A DNA stretch of 64,000 nt from an uncultured Acidobacteriota bacterium. GTDB lineage: Bacteria > Acidobacteriota > Terriglobia > Terriglobales > Acidobacteriaceae. The notes beneath the pieces are model-generated. The model had not been told where the DNA came from. It was given only the letters and a program-made list of their open reading frames with translations, and did no database searches. Of the stretch, positions 34,417-41,822 are shown in pieces. Each line of letters opens with the position of its first letter. Position 1 is the stretch's first letter. The stretch is taken from assembly GCA_903873705.1 (NCBI GenBank), contig CAIQPK010000002.1, positions 1 through 64,000 on the forward strand, given 5' to 3'. The translations under genes were made by a program, and so were the position numbers.

Positions 34417-35007
34417 TCAATAACGCGTCAGCAGCCGGAAGTGTTCCCGCAATTGACTCACCGTGCGATCAAAGGGATCCACTGAGCCATAGGACCGCGA
34501 GATCATCACCCCGCCTTCCATCACTGCAAGCACATACGTTGCCAGAGCCGCGACATCGGTATTTTCCGGTAGCCGGTTTCCCATCTGCACCAGGCACTCG
34601 CCGATCACATCGATCCACCCCTGGAAGTTCCCGGCAATCAACTGATGCGCTGGTCGATTCTCGGGGTCTATCTCCAGCGCCAGCCGGCCGAGAGGGCATC
34701 CGTACCGGCTCTCCGTCATCACTATCCGGTCGCGATAGCCCGCCAATATCGCGAATATCCTCTCCATCGGATCGTCGGTCGTGGCAAACGCCGGATCAAC
34801 CACCATCGGCCGCAACGCATGAAGATAGCCTTCGAGGACTGCCCGGAGCAGGGCTTCCTTGCTCTCGAAGAAGTGATAAAAGCTGCCCGAGTTCACAGCG
34901 GCGTGGGCCAGCAGATCCGCCATACTGGTCCCCGCAAAGCCGCGCTCCCAGAACAGGTAGCGCGCCGATGCGATAAGCCGGTCGCGAGTCGGTTGAGCCT
35001 TGGCCAT
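34417..35007 (-). CDS. TetR/AcrR family transcriptional regulator
   Basis: 196 residues. The N-terminal helix-turn-helix is clear: RDRLIASARYLFWERGFAGT followed by SMADLLAHAAVNSGSFYHFF and ESKEALL (about 8-55). The rest is the helical ligand-binding domain, with the TetR_C-like start at about 80. I use ATG 35007 (MAKAQPTRDRL); the frame open to 35073 would overlap the promoter. It is transcribed away from the SRPBCC gene, and the 86-base gap carries candidate promoters for both, so it most likely represses that gene and itself. Ligand unknown. Confidence 0.88.
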   Translation of the reverse strand: MAKAQPTRDRLIASARYLFWERGFAGTSMADLLAHAAVNSGSFYHFFESKEALLRAVLEGYLHALRPMVVDPAFATTDDPMERIFAILAGYRDRIVMTESRYGCPLGRLALEIDPENRPAHQLIAGNFQGWIDVIGECLVQMGNRLPENTDVAALATYVLAVMEGGVMISRSYGSVDPFDRTVSQLREHFRLLTRY

Positions 35008-35032
35008 AACAAAAATCCCATCACAAATGGTC

Positions 35033-35073
35033 TTGACAGGGTTACTATATCTCCAATTTACTTGAACAACCAA
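35033..35073. promoter_or_regulatory. Divergent promoter region, TetR / SRPBCC
   Basis: Minus strand: TTGGTT (35068-35073) and TATAGT (35044-35049) with 18-bp spacing, towards the TetR gene. Plus strand: TTGACA (35033-35038) with a weak TTTACT (35057-35062) towards the SRPBCC gene. The two overlap, so one operator could control both. Confidence 0.45.
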
Positions 35074-35093
35074 CCAACTTTAGGAGCGCCGAT

Positions 35094-35618
35094 ATGAAAA
35101 CGCTTGTTCTTGCCCTGCCTCTCCTCTTTCCTTTGCCTGCGATCTCAGCGCAATCGCCCCCATCCGCGGCCATGCCCAACGAAAATGCCCTGATCATTCA
35201 GTTGACCATTCCTGCACCGCTTCCTGAGGTCTGGAAGGCTTTCACCACTAAAGAAGGCCTGGCCACCTGGCTCGCTCCCGACGTTACGGTCGACTTGCGC
35301 CCGGGCGGAGACTGGATCGTGCATTTTCCCGGATCGACCGGCGGCGGTAAGATCATCAGCTTCATTGCTCAGAAAGAGCTGGTGATTTCCGCGCTCGCTC
35401 CCGACAAGTTCCCCACGGTTCGCGCCGAGCGCACGCGCGCGGCTTTCACCTTTACCGCTGTGGGCAATCAGACGCTCGTCCGACTGACCCAGACCGGGTG
35501 GAAAGATGGCGCTGAATGGAGCGCTGCCTACGAGTACCTGGCCTCCGGCAACGGTCAACTGCTCGCCATGCTCCACCACCGCTTCGTCTCCGGCCCCATC
35601 GACTGGTCAAAGATGTAG
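35094..35618 (+). CDS. SRPBCC (AHSA1/START-like) protein with signal peptide
   Basis: 174 residues. The first 20 residues are a Sec signal peptide (LVLALPLLFPLPAISA); the remainder is a SRPBCC domain with the usual PLPEVWKAFTTKEGLATWLA entry, the beta-strands DLRPGGDWIVHF and a C-terminal helix (WSAAYEYLASGNGQLLAMLH). These domains form a deep hydrophobic pocket for lipids or aromatic ligands; most family members are cytosolic, so the secretion signal is unusual. AGGAG lies before the ATG. Its divergent TetR neighbour is the probable regulator. Function unknown. Confidence 0.8.
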   Translation: MKTLVLALPLLFPLPAISAQSPPSAAMPNENALIIQLTIPAPLPEVWKAFTTKEGLATWLAPDVTVDLRPGGDWIVHFPGSTGGGKIISFIAQKELVISALAPDKFPTVRAERTRAAFTFTAVGNQTLVRLTQTGWKDGAEWSAAYEYLASGNGQLLAMLHHRFVSGPIDWSKM

Positions 35619-35620
35619 TC

Positions 35621-35644
35621 AAATCACGCGGTACCGTGTGATTT
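35621..35644. repeat. 24-bp palindrome after the SRPBCC gene
   Basis: AAATCAC-GC-GGTACC-GT-GTGATTT is symmetric with two mismatched positions, centred on GGTACC. It begins two bases after the SRPBCC stop, between convergent genes. It may be a bidirectional terminator without T-tract, or a protein-binding site. Confidence 0.5.
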
Positions 35645-35658
35645 GGGGGCAGCACACT

Positions 35659-35931
35659 TTACAACTGCCACCATTCCACTGGTGCCCCCTGCTCGCCTGG
35701 CTGATCCTTGGCGCTGCGAGCTTTCTCGGGATCCGGTCCTCGCCGCCGCAAGGCCATCCTTTGATAGCCCTCCAACGCCTGCTCGCGACCGGCATAGGCG
35801 ATCTCGCTCGACAGCGATCCGATCCGGGTGACCTCAACGGCAGACCCATCCCGCAACGCCCACTCTTCACCCACTTCCGGCGGCAGCAGAATCGCATACC
35901 CGCCGCTAACTTTTTCAACTCGAAAAACCAT
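35659..35931 (-). CDS. AbrB-like antitoxin, orphan
   Basis: 90 residues. The first 40 residues read as an AbrB/SpoVT fold: MVFRVEKVSGGYAILLPPEV followed by GEEWALRDGSAVEVTRI, close to the antitoxin at 36400 (MVVYVQKVGDQFVLP...GVAVEIHRV). The second half is polar and presumably binds the toxin. No intact toxin follows; upstream on the same strand lies the broken Doc gene. The ATG at 35931 has only a weak ribosome site, so it may be a fossil of the same toxin-antitoxin locus. Confidence 0.55.
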   Translation of the reverse strand: MVFRVEKVSGGYAILLPPEVGEEWALRDGSAVEVTRIGSLSSEIAYAGREQALEGYQRMALRRRGPDPEKARSAKDQPGEQGAPVEWWQL

Positions 35932-36010
35932 AAATCCATTATCGCAAGCACGCCAGCAGTGCGGGCCGGGAATGGCGAACTTTCTGTTTCCAAACTTCGA
36001 ATGAGTGCGA

Positions 36011-36399
36011 CTAAGAGGCGACTGGCGTAACACTGTGCTCCACCCACGCCGTCCATGCTTCCTCATTCATTTCGCTTGCAGCTACGCGCTTAACAATGGC
36101 AATCCGCTCGTCCATGGGAACCGAGATAATATAACCATTCATTCTCAGAAAAGCGACAAGCACAGCCGGCCCTACACGCTTGTTTCCATCGATGAAGGCA
36201 TGATTCTTGATGAGCCCAAAGCTCAATGGGGCCCCGGCGTTGCCGCTGACGCGGTCGGATCAAAATGAGCCTTATTCTCCGCGCGCGAGACAGCAGATTC
36301 GAGTAACCCTACGTCGCGCAGTCCGTGCGATCCGCCATAAATCGTGATCAGATCGGTGTGGATGGCTTCGACCGCCTCCACACTCAGGAATATTCACAT
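36011..36399 (-). pseudogene. Broken Doc-family (Fic) toxin gene
   Basis: Two frames together read as a death-on-curing toxin: LSVEAVEAIHTDLITIYGGS-HGLRDVGLLESAV in one frame up to a stop at 36223, then LSFGLIKNHAFIDGNKRVG with a normal C-terminus in the next. The Fic-like motif HAFIDGNKR is intact. A single extra C in the GGGGCCCC run near 36230 would join the frames, so either one base was lost or it is a sequencing error. The ATG after the antitoxin stop is followed at once by TGA, and only a GTG at 36381 offers another start. Likely inactive. Confidence 0.6.
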
Positions 36400-36615
36400 C
36401 TACTTTGCCAATTTCTTGTAGGCCGGAGCGTATTCGGGCTCCATCTCACGATGGACTTTGAGAACCTCTTCGGCAGACGCGAACCGGGACGCGGGCTTGT
36501 TCCCGGTGCCGACGCGATGAATCTCAACCGCCACGCCATCCGACAATTCGAGCTCATCCACCGCGTGAGCGGGGAGCACAAACTGGTCACCAACCTTTTG
36601 GACATAGACGACCAT
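36400..36615 (-). CDS. AbrB-like antitoxin of the Doc locus
   Basis: 71 residues. The N-terminal half is an AbrB-type DNA-binding fold (VYVQKVGDQFVLPAHAVDEL then SDGVAVEIHRV), the C-terminal half a polar helix (SAEEVLKVHREMEPEYAPAY) that would wrap the toxin. Its stop TAG is directly followed by the Doc reading frame, the usual antitoxin-first arrangement with autoregulation. ATG at 36615 has GGGGA ten bases upstream; the longer frame to 36648 has none. With the toxin damaged it is possibly a surviving antitoxin. Confidence 0.65.
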   Translation of the reverse strand: MVVYVQKVGDQFVLPAHAVDELELSDGVAVEIHRVGTGNKPASRFASAEEVLKVHREMEPEYAPAYKKLAK

Positions 36616-36674
36616 TCGTAAATGATCCCCGGCGTTGGCACAATTCACTCTTAAATCGTGGCAAACTCATCCTC

Positions 36675-37367
36675 ATGCCCCACCCCTCCCGCACCCGTAA
36701 GCCCGCCTACGACACTGAAGCGGCCGTTGCTCACCTCATCGCCGCCGACCCCAAGCTAGCTAAGCTCATCGCGCGCGCTGGACCGTTCACGCTGCGTCTG
36801 GCCCATCAACAGTCACCGTTCGAGGCTCTTACCGAGTCGATCATCTACCAGCAGCTGCACGGAAAGGCCGCGGCCACCATCCATCGCCGTCTGCTGGAAA
36901 GCTTCGGCGAAGGCCATCCCTTGCCCGAACAGATTCTCGATGCGCCGAACGAGCAGCTACGTGCCGCCGGACTCTCTGCCAACAAGTCGCTGGCGCTGCG
37001 CGATCTCGCCGCCAAGACGCTCGACGGCACCGTTCCCACGCTGGCCCGCATCCGTCGCATGTCGGACGAGGCCATCATCGAGCACCTGACACAGGTCCGC
37101 GGCGTCGGCCGCTGGACAGTCGAGATGTTCCTCATGTTCCGTCTCGGCCGTCCCGACATTCTTCCCGTCAGCGACTTCGGCGTCCGCAAAGGCTTCGCGC
37201 TTACCTTCCAGGGCCTCAAGCCGGAAACCAAGCTCACGCCGGCCCTGCTCGCCAAGCCCGCCGACATGGAACGCCGCGCCCGGAAGTGGGCGCCGTGGCG
37301 CTCGGTTGCCAGCTGGTACATGTGGCGCGCCTGCGATCTCGCCAAACCGAGTGCGGAAGCGAAATAG
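36675..37367 (+). CDS. DNA-3-methyladenine glycosylase II (AlkA type)
   Basis: 230 residues. Excises alkylated bases such as 3-methyladenine. The helix-hairpin-helix (LTQVRGVGRWTVEMFLMF, about 138-155) is followed by the catalytic Asp 167 in PVSDFGVRKG. QSPFEALTESIIYQQLHGKA (about 46-65) is the first conserved helix pair of HhH-GPD glycosylases. It lacks the N-terminal AlkA_N domain of E. coli AlkA, matching the shorter form found in many bacteria. No regulator such as Ada adjoins it. The ATG follows the sequence CTCATC without a strong Shine-Dalgarno. Confidence 0.9.
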   Translation: MPHPSRTRKPAYDTEAAVAHLIAADPKLAKLIARAGPFTLRLAHQQSPFEALTESIIYQQLHGKAAATIHRRLLESFGEGHPLPEQILDAPNEQLRAAGLSANKSLALRDLAAKTLDGTVPTLARIRRMSDEAIIEHLTQVRGVGRWTVEMFLMFRLGRPDILPVSDFGVRKGFALTFQGLKPETKLTPALLAKPADMERRARKWAPWRSVASWYMWRACDLAKPSAEAK

Positions 37368-37373
37368 GTCGGC

Positions 37374-38516
37374 CTACAACGAAACCAGGGCCATCACTTC
37401 CTTATCGATCAACCCAGCGTGGGAGAGACTGTCGAGCTTCATCAGCAGCGCACTGGTGATCTCCTGCCCCTTAGCGACCATCAACACGCCGTTGGCGTTC
37501 TTGATTTCCTGGTTCAAAATCATGCCCGTCCGCAGATGGCCCGTCGACACCTTGCGCAGCTGCCGGGTTTCGCCATCGGGAACGAGCCCATTGAGCGTCG
37601 CCAAGAGTTCCGGCTCAAACTCGTCCTTGCGTCCTCGCAGAAAGGCCACAATGGCGTTGATGTTCGGGTATTTTGTGCGTAGCTGTTCGTAAGCGACCGC
37701 AAGTTTAAGCATCCTGGCGCCGAGCTGAATCTCCTTCTCTTCCGCTGCAGAGCACCCGGGAACGCGTTCGGGGATTGACGTCTTGAACTGCTGACCGATC
37801 ATCCACGCCACTGCCTCCAGCCGCGGGATGGACGCCAGCAAATGCATGGCGGCGGCGGGATGGCCTTCGAACCGCGTCTGCTCTTCTTCGCGCAACAACG
37901 CTCCAGCGTAAGCCTCTTTCATCAGCTGAGGATCGAGCGCAACACAGCCAAGCTGCGAGAGAGTCGCCGCGGCCTGCAAGCGCCATGGCTGGGCCAGTTT
38001 GAACGCGCGCATCATGTGCTGCACATAGTGCGCAATGCGGAGCGAACGCCCAAAGGCTTCCGGACTAGCCGCGCTGAGCACATCGGCCATCACCTTGATG
38101 CTGCCCATCAACGTCTTTTCGAGCAGATCTCTTTCGCCTGTCACCAGACGGTATTGCTCCACACCTGCGGTGATCGCCTTGAGCAGCACGTCTCGCTCGC
38201 AGGGTTTGGTCAGGAACCGAAAGATGCTGCCATGATTAACCGCCTCGATGGCACTGCTCACCTCGGTGTAACCCGTCAGCAGCATGCGTACCGTGTCGGG
38301 ACAAATCCCGCGCAGCCTGCCAAGAAACTCGGCGCCATTCATGCCCGGCATGCGCATATCGGAAATGACCACGGCGTACGGACCTTTTTCGTGGACGGAC
38401 GTGAGCCCTTCCGCCGCGCCGAGGGCAATGTCGACTTCAAAGTCACGGTAAAGGGTGCGTCGGTACCCGTCCAGGACGGCGGCCTCGTCGTCTACCAGCA
38501 GGATTTTTGGCGGCAT
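37374..38516 (-). CDS. Response regulator with degenerate HD-type output domain
   Basis: 380 residues. The receiver (1-120) has acidic residues D9-D10-E11, phosphoacceptor Asp 53 (VVISDMRMPGMNG) and Lys in FLTKPCERD. Then comes a long helix and an HD-GYP-like helical domain, but the metal ligands are missing: SLRIAHYVQHMMRAF replaces the H...HD region. The C-terminal 80 residues (HLRTGMILNQEIKNANGVLM) resemble the tail that follows HD-GYP modules in similar regulators. It probably signals by protein interaction rather than by c-di-GMP hydrolysis. ATG 38516 follows GAGGAAG; it diverges from the MHYT kinase. Confidence 0.8.
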   Translation of the reverse strand: MPPKILLVDDEAAVLDGYRRTLYRDFEVDIALGAAEGLTSVHEKGPYAVVISDMRMPGMNGAEFLGRLRGICPDTVRMLLTGYTEVSSAIEAVNHGSIFRFLTKPCERDVLLKAITAGVEQYRLVTGERDLLEKTLMGSIKVMADVLSAASPEAFGRSLRIAHYVQHMMRAFKLAQPWRLQAAATLSQLGCVALDPQLMKEAYAGALLREEEQTRFEGHPAAAMHLLASIPRLEAVAWMIGQQFKTSIPERVPGCSAAEEKEIQLGARMLKLAVAYEQLRTKYPNINAIVAFLRGRKDEFEPELLATLNGLVPDGETRQLRKVSTGHLRTGMILNQEIKNANGVLMVAKGQEITSALLMKLDSLSHAGLIDKEVMALVSL

Positions 38517-38668
38517 GTTCTTCCTCGCGTTGCAGCAAGTTACCTTATCGGCAGCGACCACGGTTGGGGTCACCTTCCAGAGCGAATTCAGCCGAAGATT
38601 CAACTCGGGACGGCGCTTGCCGATGAGGTGTCCATGAGTTGTCACGTTCAACCGAGGACGGCCCAGCG

Positions 38669-41071
38669 ATGAACATGGCTGTGACCATGGCGGGCTCCTA
38701 CAATCATTGGCTGGTTGCGTTCTCGCTGGTAATCGCCATAGCCACCTCTTACACGGCGCTGGACCTGGCCCGCCGCGTCACCGCCAATCACGGAACGGCG
38801 CGTATAGCCTGGCTGCTGGGAGGGGCATTTGCGATGGGCAGCGGCATCTGGTGTATGCACTACATCGGGATGCTCGCCTTTCGACTCCCCGTGCCGGTCT
38901 ACTACCATCTGCCCACGGTTGCGTTGTCGCTATTTGCCGCGATAGCGGCATCAGTTGTCGCGCTATACGTAGTCAGCCGAGGGCGTCTTACTGCGGCCAA
39001 CGCTCTAGCCGGCAGTGGGCTGATGGGCGCCGGCATCGCAACCATGCACTACACCGGCATGGCAGCTATGCGGTCGGAGGCTATGCATCACTACACGGCT
39101 TCCATCGTGATACTTTCCATCGTGCTGGCGATATTGATCTCCTTCGCGGGACTGCTGCTCATTTTCTCCTCGCGAAACGGGCAGAACGACGGCGGACGTA
39201 ACGCCCTCACGGCCCTGGCGCTGGGCCTGGCGATCCCGGTGATGCACTACACCGGCATGGCCGCCACCACGTTTTCGCGTATGCCTACGCTTCCCAGCCT
39301 TGCAAACTCGGTCGACATATCGAACCTTGCGGTCATCACCATCCTGGTCGTGACGCTGGTCATTCTCGGATTCGCCCTGGTGACGGGCGTCGTCGATCGC
39401 CGGCTCTCAGCACAGCAGGAGACGCTGGACCGAGAACGCGAAATTCTTCGCGCACTCATCGACAACGTGCCGGACTTCATGTTCGTCAAGGACACTCACG
39501 GGCGCTTCGTTCTCGCTAACCCACAAACCTGCCGCGCGGTCGGGGCGGGGTCGCCGCAGGAACTCATCGGTCACACTCTCTTCGAATTTTTTCCCTTTGC
39601 TATCGCGGACGCCATTGCCCTGGACGAACAGCGCATGCTGCGCTCCGGCGTCGGGCTCTTCAACCACGAAGAGACCATCGTGGACGTCAAGGGTAATCGC
39701 ATCGCTGTTCTCATGACGAAGGTGCCGCTGCATGATGGCGAAGGCCGGATCACCGGCATTGCAGCGGTCGGCTGCGACATTACCGAACGAAAGAAAATTG
39801 AAGTAGCCCTGCGCGAAGCCGAACAGAAGTATCGCCGCATGTTCGATGAGGCCTTGGTCGGTATCTTCAGGCTCGATGCCGAGGGCCGCGTGGCTGACGC
39901 GAACCCTGCAATGGCCTCGTATCTCGGCTACGCTTCGCCTCGGGACCTTCTGCAATGCTTCACCGAACCCCTGTGGTTAAAAGCCGTCTCGAACACACGG
40001 CGGGCCGAGTTCATGGAGCTGATGCAGCAGCAGGGATTCGTCCGCGCCTTTGAAGTAGAAGTTTTTCGCAAAGATCACAGCAAGATCTGGATTACGACCA
40101 GCGTGCGTGCCCTCACTAACAAGGGTGAAGTCAACGGCTACGAAGGCATGTTTGAAGACATCACCGAGCGCAAGCTGCTGCGCGAACAACTGCTCCAGGC
40201 CCAGAAGCTTGAGTCAGTGGGTCAACTGGCCGCAGGTATTGCTCACGAAATCAATACGCCAACGCAATATATCGGGGACAACGTCCGCTTCCTGCAGGAC
40301 GCCTTCAAAGACCTTACCAACCTCACCGAGATGTATCGCGGCATTTTCGCGTCGGCGCGGACCGGCACGCTTTCCGTCGCCGTCATTGAGCAGGCCGTCG
40401 CAGCCGAGGGGCGCGCCAATCTCGTCTACCTGTTGCAGGAAATTCCCGAGGCCATCGAGCAGACCCTGGAGGGTGTTACGCGCGTTTCCACGCTGGTCGG
40501 CGCCATGAAGGAGTTCTCTCATCCCGGCACGAAAGAGAAGGTCCCGCTCGACCTGAACCACGCCATTCAAAGCACGATCACCGTCGCCCGCAATGAGTGG
40601 AAGTACGTCGCGGAGATGGACCTTGACCTGGACCCGACGCTGCCCTTGGTCGCCTGCCAGCCCGGCGAGTTCAATCAGGTAATCCTCAACATTATTGTCA
40701 ACGCCGCCCACGCTATCGCGGCCAAGCTCGGCGACAGTGGCGAACGGGGACGGATACGCGTATCCACCCGCAACACGCCAACAGCAGCGGAAATCCGGAT
40801 CACCGATACCGGCATCGGCATACCCGCGGACGTGCAACCACGCATCTTCGATCCGTTTTTTACGACCAAGGACATCGGCAAGGGAACCGGCCAGGGCCTT
40901 GCCATCGCGCGCTCGGTCATTGTCGACAAGCACGCGGGCGCCCTCGACTTCGAGACCATGGTCGGCAGGGGGACAACATTCATCCTTCGCCTGCCGCACG
41001 CACCCGCAGGCGGCGCTCACGCTTCGAACAGCGGTATCGGCACAGCCGCGGGAGTGGCGCTGGTGAACTGA
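38669..41071 (+). CDS. MHYT-PAS-PAS sensor histidine kinase
   Basis: 800 residues. Seven N-terminal helices carry three MHYT motifs (CMHYIGM, TMHYTGMAAM and VMHYTGMAA), thought to bind copper and to sense oxygen, CO or NO. Two PAS domains follow (about 260-380 and 385-500), then a HisKA-like domain with H-box GIAHEINTPTQYIGDNVRFL, and a HATPase with N-box ILNIIVNAAHAI and DTGIGIP. GAGGA lies ten bases before ATG 38669; the longer frame would start at a TTG. It has no receiver; the divergent regulator next door is a plausible partner. Its last 55 bases overlap the convergent HNH gene. Confidence 0.9.
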   Translation: MNMAVTMAGSYNHWLVAFSLVIAIATSYTALDLARRVTANHGTARIAWLLGGAFAMGSGIWCMHYIGMLAFRLPVPVYYHLPTVALSLFAAIAASVVALYVVSRGRLTAANALAGSGLMGAGIATMHYTGMAAMRSEAMHHYTASIVILSIVLAILISFAGLLLIFSSRNGQNDGGRNALTALALGLAIPVMHYTGMAATTFSRMPTLPSLANSVDISNLAVITILVVTLVILGFALVTGVVDRRLSAQQETLDREREILRALIDNVPDFMFVKDTHGRFVLANPQTCRAVGAGSPQELIGHTLFEFFPFAIADAIALDEQRMLRSGVGLFNHEETIVDVKGNRIAVLMTKVPLHDGEGRITGIAAVGCDITERKKIEVALREAEQKYRRMFDEALVGIFRLDAEGRVADANPAMASYLGYASPRDLLQCFTEPLWLKAVSNTRRAEFMELMQQQGFVRAFEVEVFRKDHSKIWITTSVRALTNKGEVNGYEGMFEDITERKLLREQLLQAQKLESVGQLAAGIAHEINTPTQYIGDNVRFLQDAFKDLTNLTEMYRGIFASARTGTLSVAVIEQAVAAEGRANLVYLLQEIPEAIEQTLEGVTRVSTLVGAMKEFSHPGTKEKVPLDLNHAIQSTITVARNEWKYVAEMDLDLDPTLPLVACQPGEFNQVILNIIVNAAHAIAAKLGDSGERGRIRVSTRNTPTAAEIRITDTGIGIPADVQPRIFDPFFTTKDIGKGTGQGLAIARSVIVDKHAGALDFETMVGRGTTFILRLPHAPAGGAHASNSGIGTAAGVALVN

Positions 41072-41451
41072 AACGCCATCTGTTCATGGCCGCGCGGATG
41101 CCGTTCACGCCAGAGCTTCAGCAGCATCGGCGGCATCTCCGACAACACCGCCTTGGTGCGATGCAGGCGCGCATGGCATGCCGGGCACAGCGAAATCATC
41201 AGGTGCAGCAGTGACTTTCCCGGCACCCTATGATGCACGATGATCGAGCGCTTGTCGCGGCCTGATGCACCGCACGACCGGCACGCGTAGCCATCACGTT
41301 CCAGTACACTTTCGCGCAGGCCGCCGAACCGCTCCCGGTCCTGCCGCCGCAACGTGTAGCAAGCCGCGCAGCAGCCTTTAGCCAGGATGTTCTCCCGTCC
41401 GCAGCTGCAGTACATCGCTCTTTGCCTGCTCTTAGTCGCCCGCGTGGCCAT
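41017..41451 (-). CDS. HNH endonuclease family protein
   Basis: 144 residues. A cysteine-rich start (CSCGRENILAKGCCAACY) and a second zinc pair (CRSCGASG, CPACHARLH) bracket the HNH motif IIVHHRVPGKSLLHLMISLC. Such proteins cut DNA or act as nickases; many small ones of this form are of unknown biological role, some phage- or restriction-related. The C-terminus ends with a hydrophobic tail (FQFTSATPAAVPIPLFEA). It overlaps the end of the MHYT kinase by 55 bases on the opposite strand, and no phage genes adjoin it. Confidence 0.78.
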   Translation of the reverse strand: MATRATKSRQRAMYCSCGRENILAKGCCAACYTLRRQDRERFGGLRESVLERDGYACRSCGASGRDKRSIIVHHRVPGKSLLHLMISLCPACHARLHRTKAVLSEMPPMLLKLWRERHPRGHEQMAFQFTSATPAAVPIPLFEA

Positions 41452-41822
41452 GGCAGCGTCTCTCGCCTAAATTCTTCCACACTCTTCGGTCCGCCGGCGC
41501 GACGATTCGCTAAGGCTTCACCAGGAAATAACGGCGGTTGATTCCACCGAGTTCATCCCATTTCCCTTCCCAATATGGAAACGCACATACAAAAGGGCGA
41601 TCTCGCACGGAGTCAGCTACTCCTGCATCGGTTGGGCGTACCAATTTTCTGTCGCATTGCGTGAAGAATCAGCCGGATATGCCGATACGGTTCACAGGTC
41701 GCCGACAAGGGCTCCGCCGGCTGATACGCCAACCGGAGCCCTGTTCAGGCCTTCGGCCCACCACAGCCGCATTCCGGCCCAATTTGCCTGGCAGCTTCGT
41801 TGCCACCTTCGGAGTCTCACAC
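41452..41822. other. Upstream region of the NHL gene
   Basis: 370 bases without a supported gene. GGGCTCCG (41709-41716) and CGGAGCCC (41734-41741) form a perfect 8-bp stem with a 17-base loop about 80 bases before the NHL start; the frame across this region is open but the translated sequence looks non-coding. It may be a leader hairpin. Confidence 0.4.

Noticed and set aside
41690-41760. Cyclic-di-GMP or other known riboswitch before the NHL gene
   Set aside because: Only one stem is recognisable and none of the conserved aptamer bases I know are present.
41538-41822. 5' extension of the NHL frame
   Set aside because: The signal peptide starts at 41823; the sequence before it has no protein-like composition.
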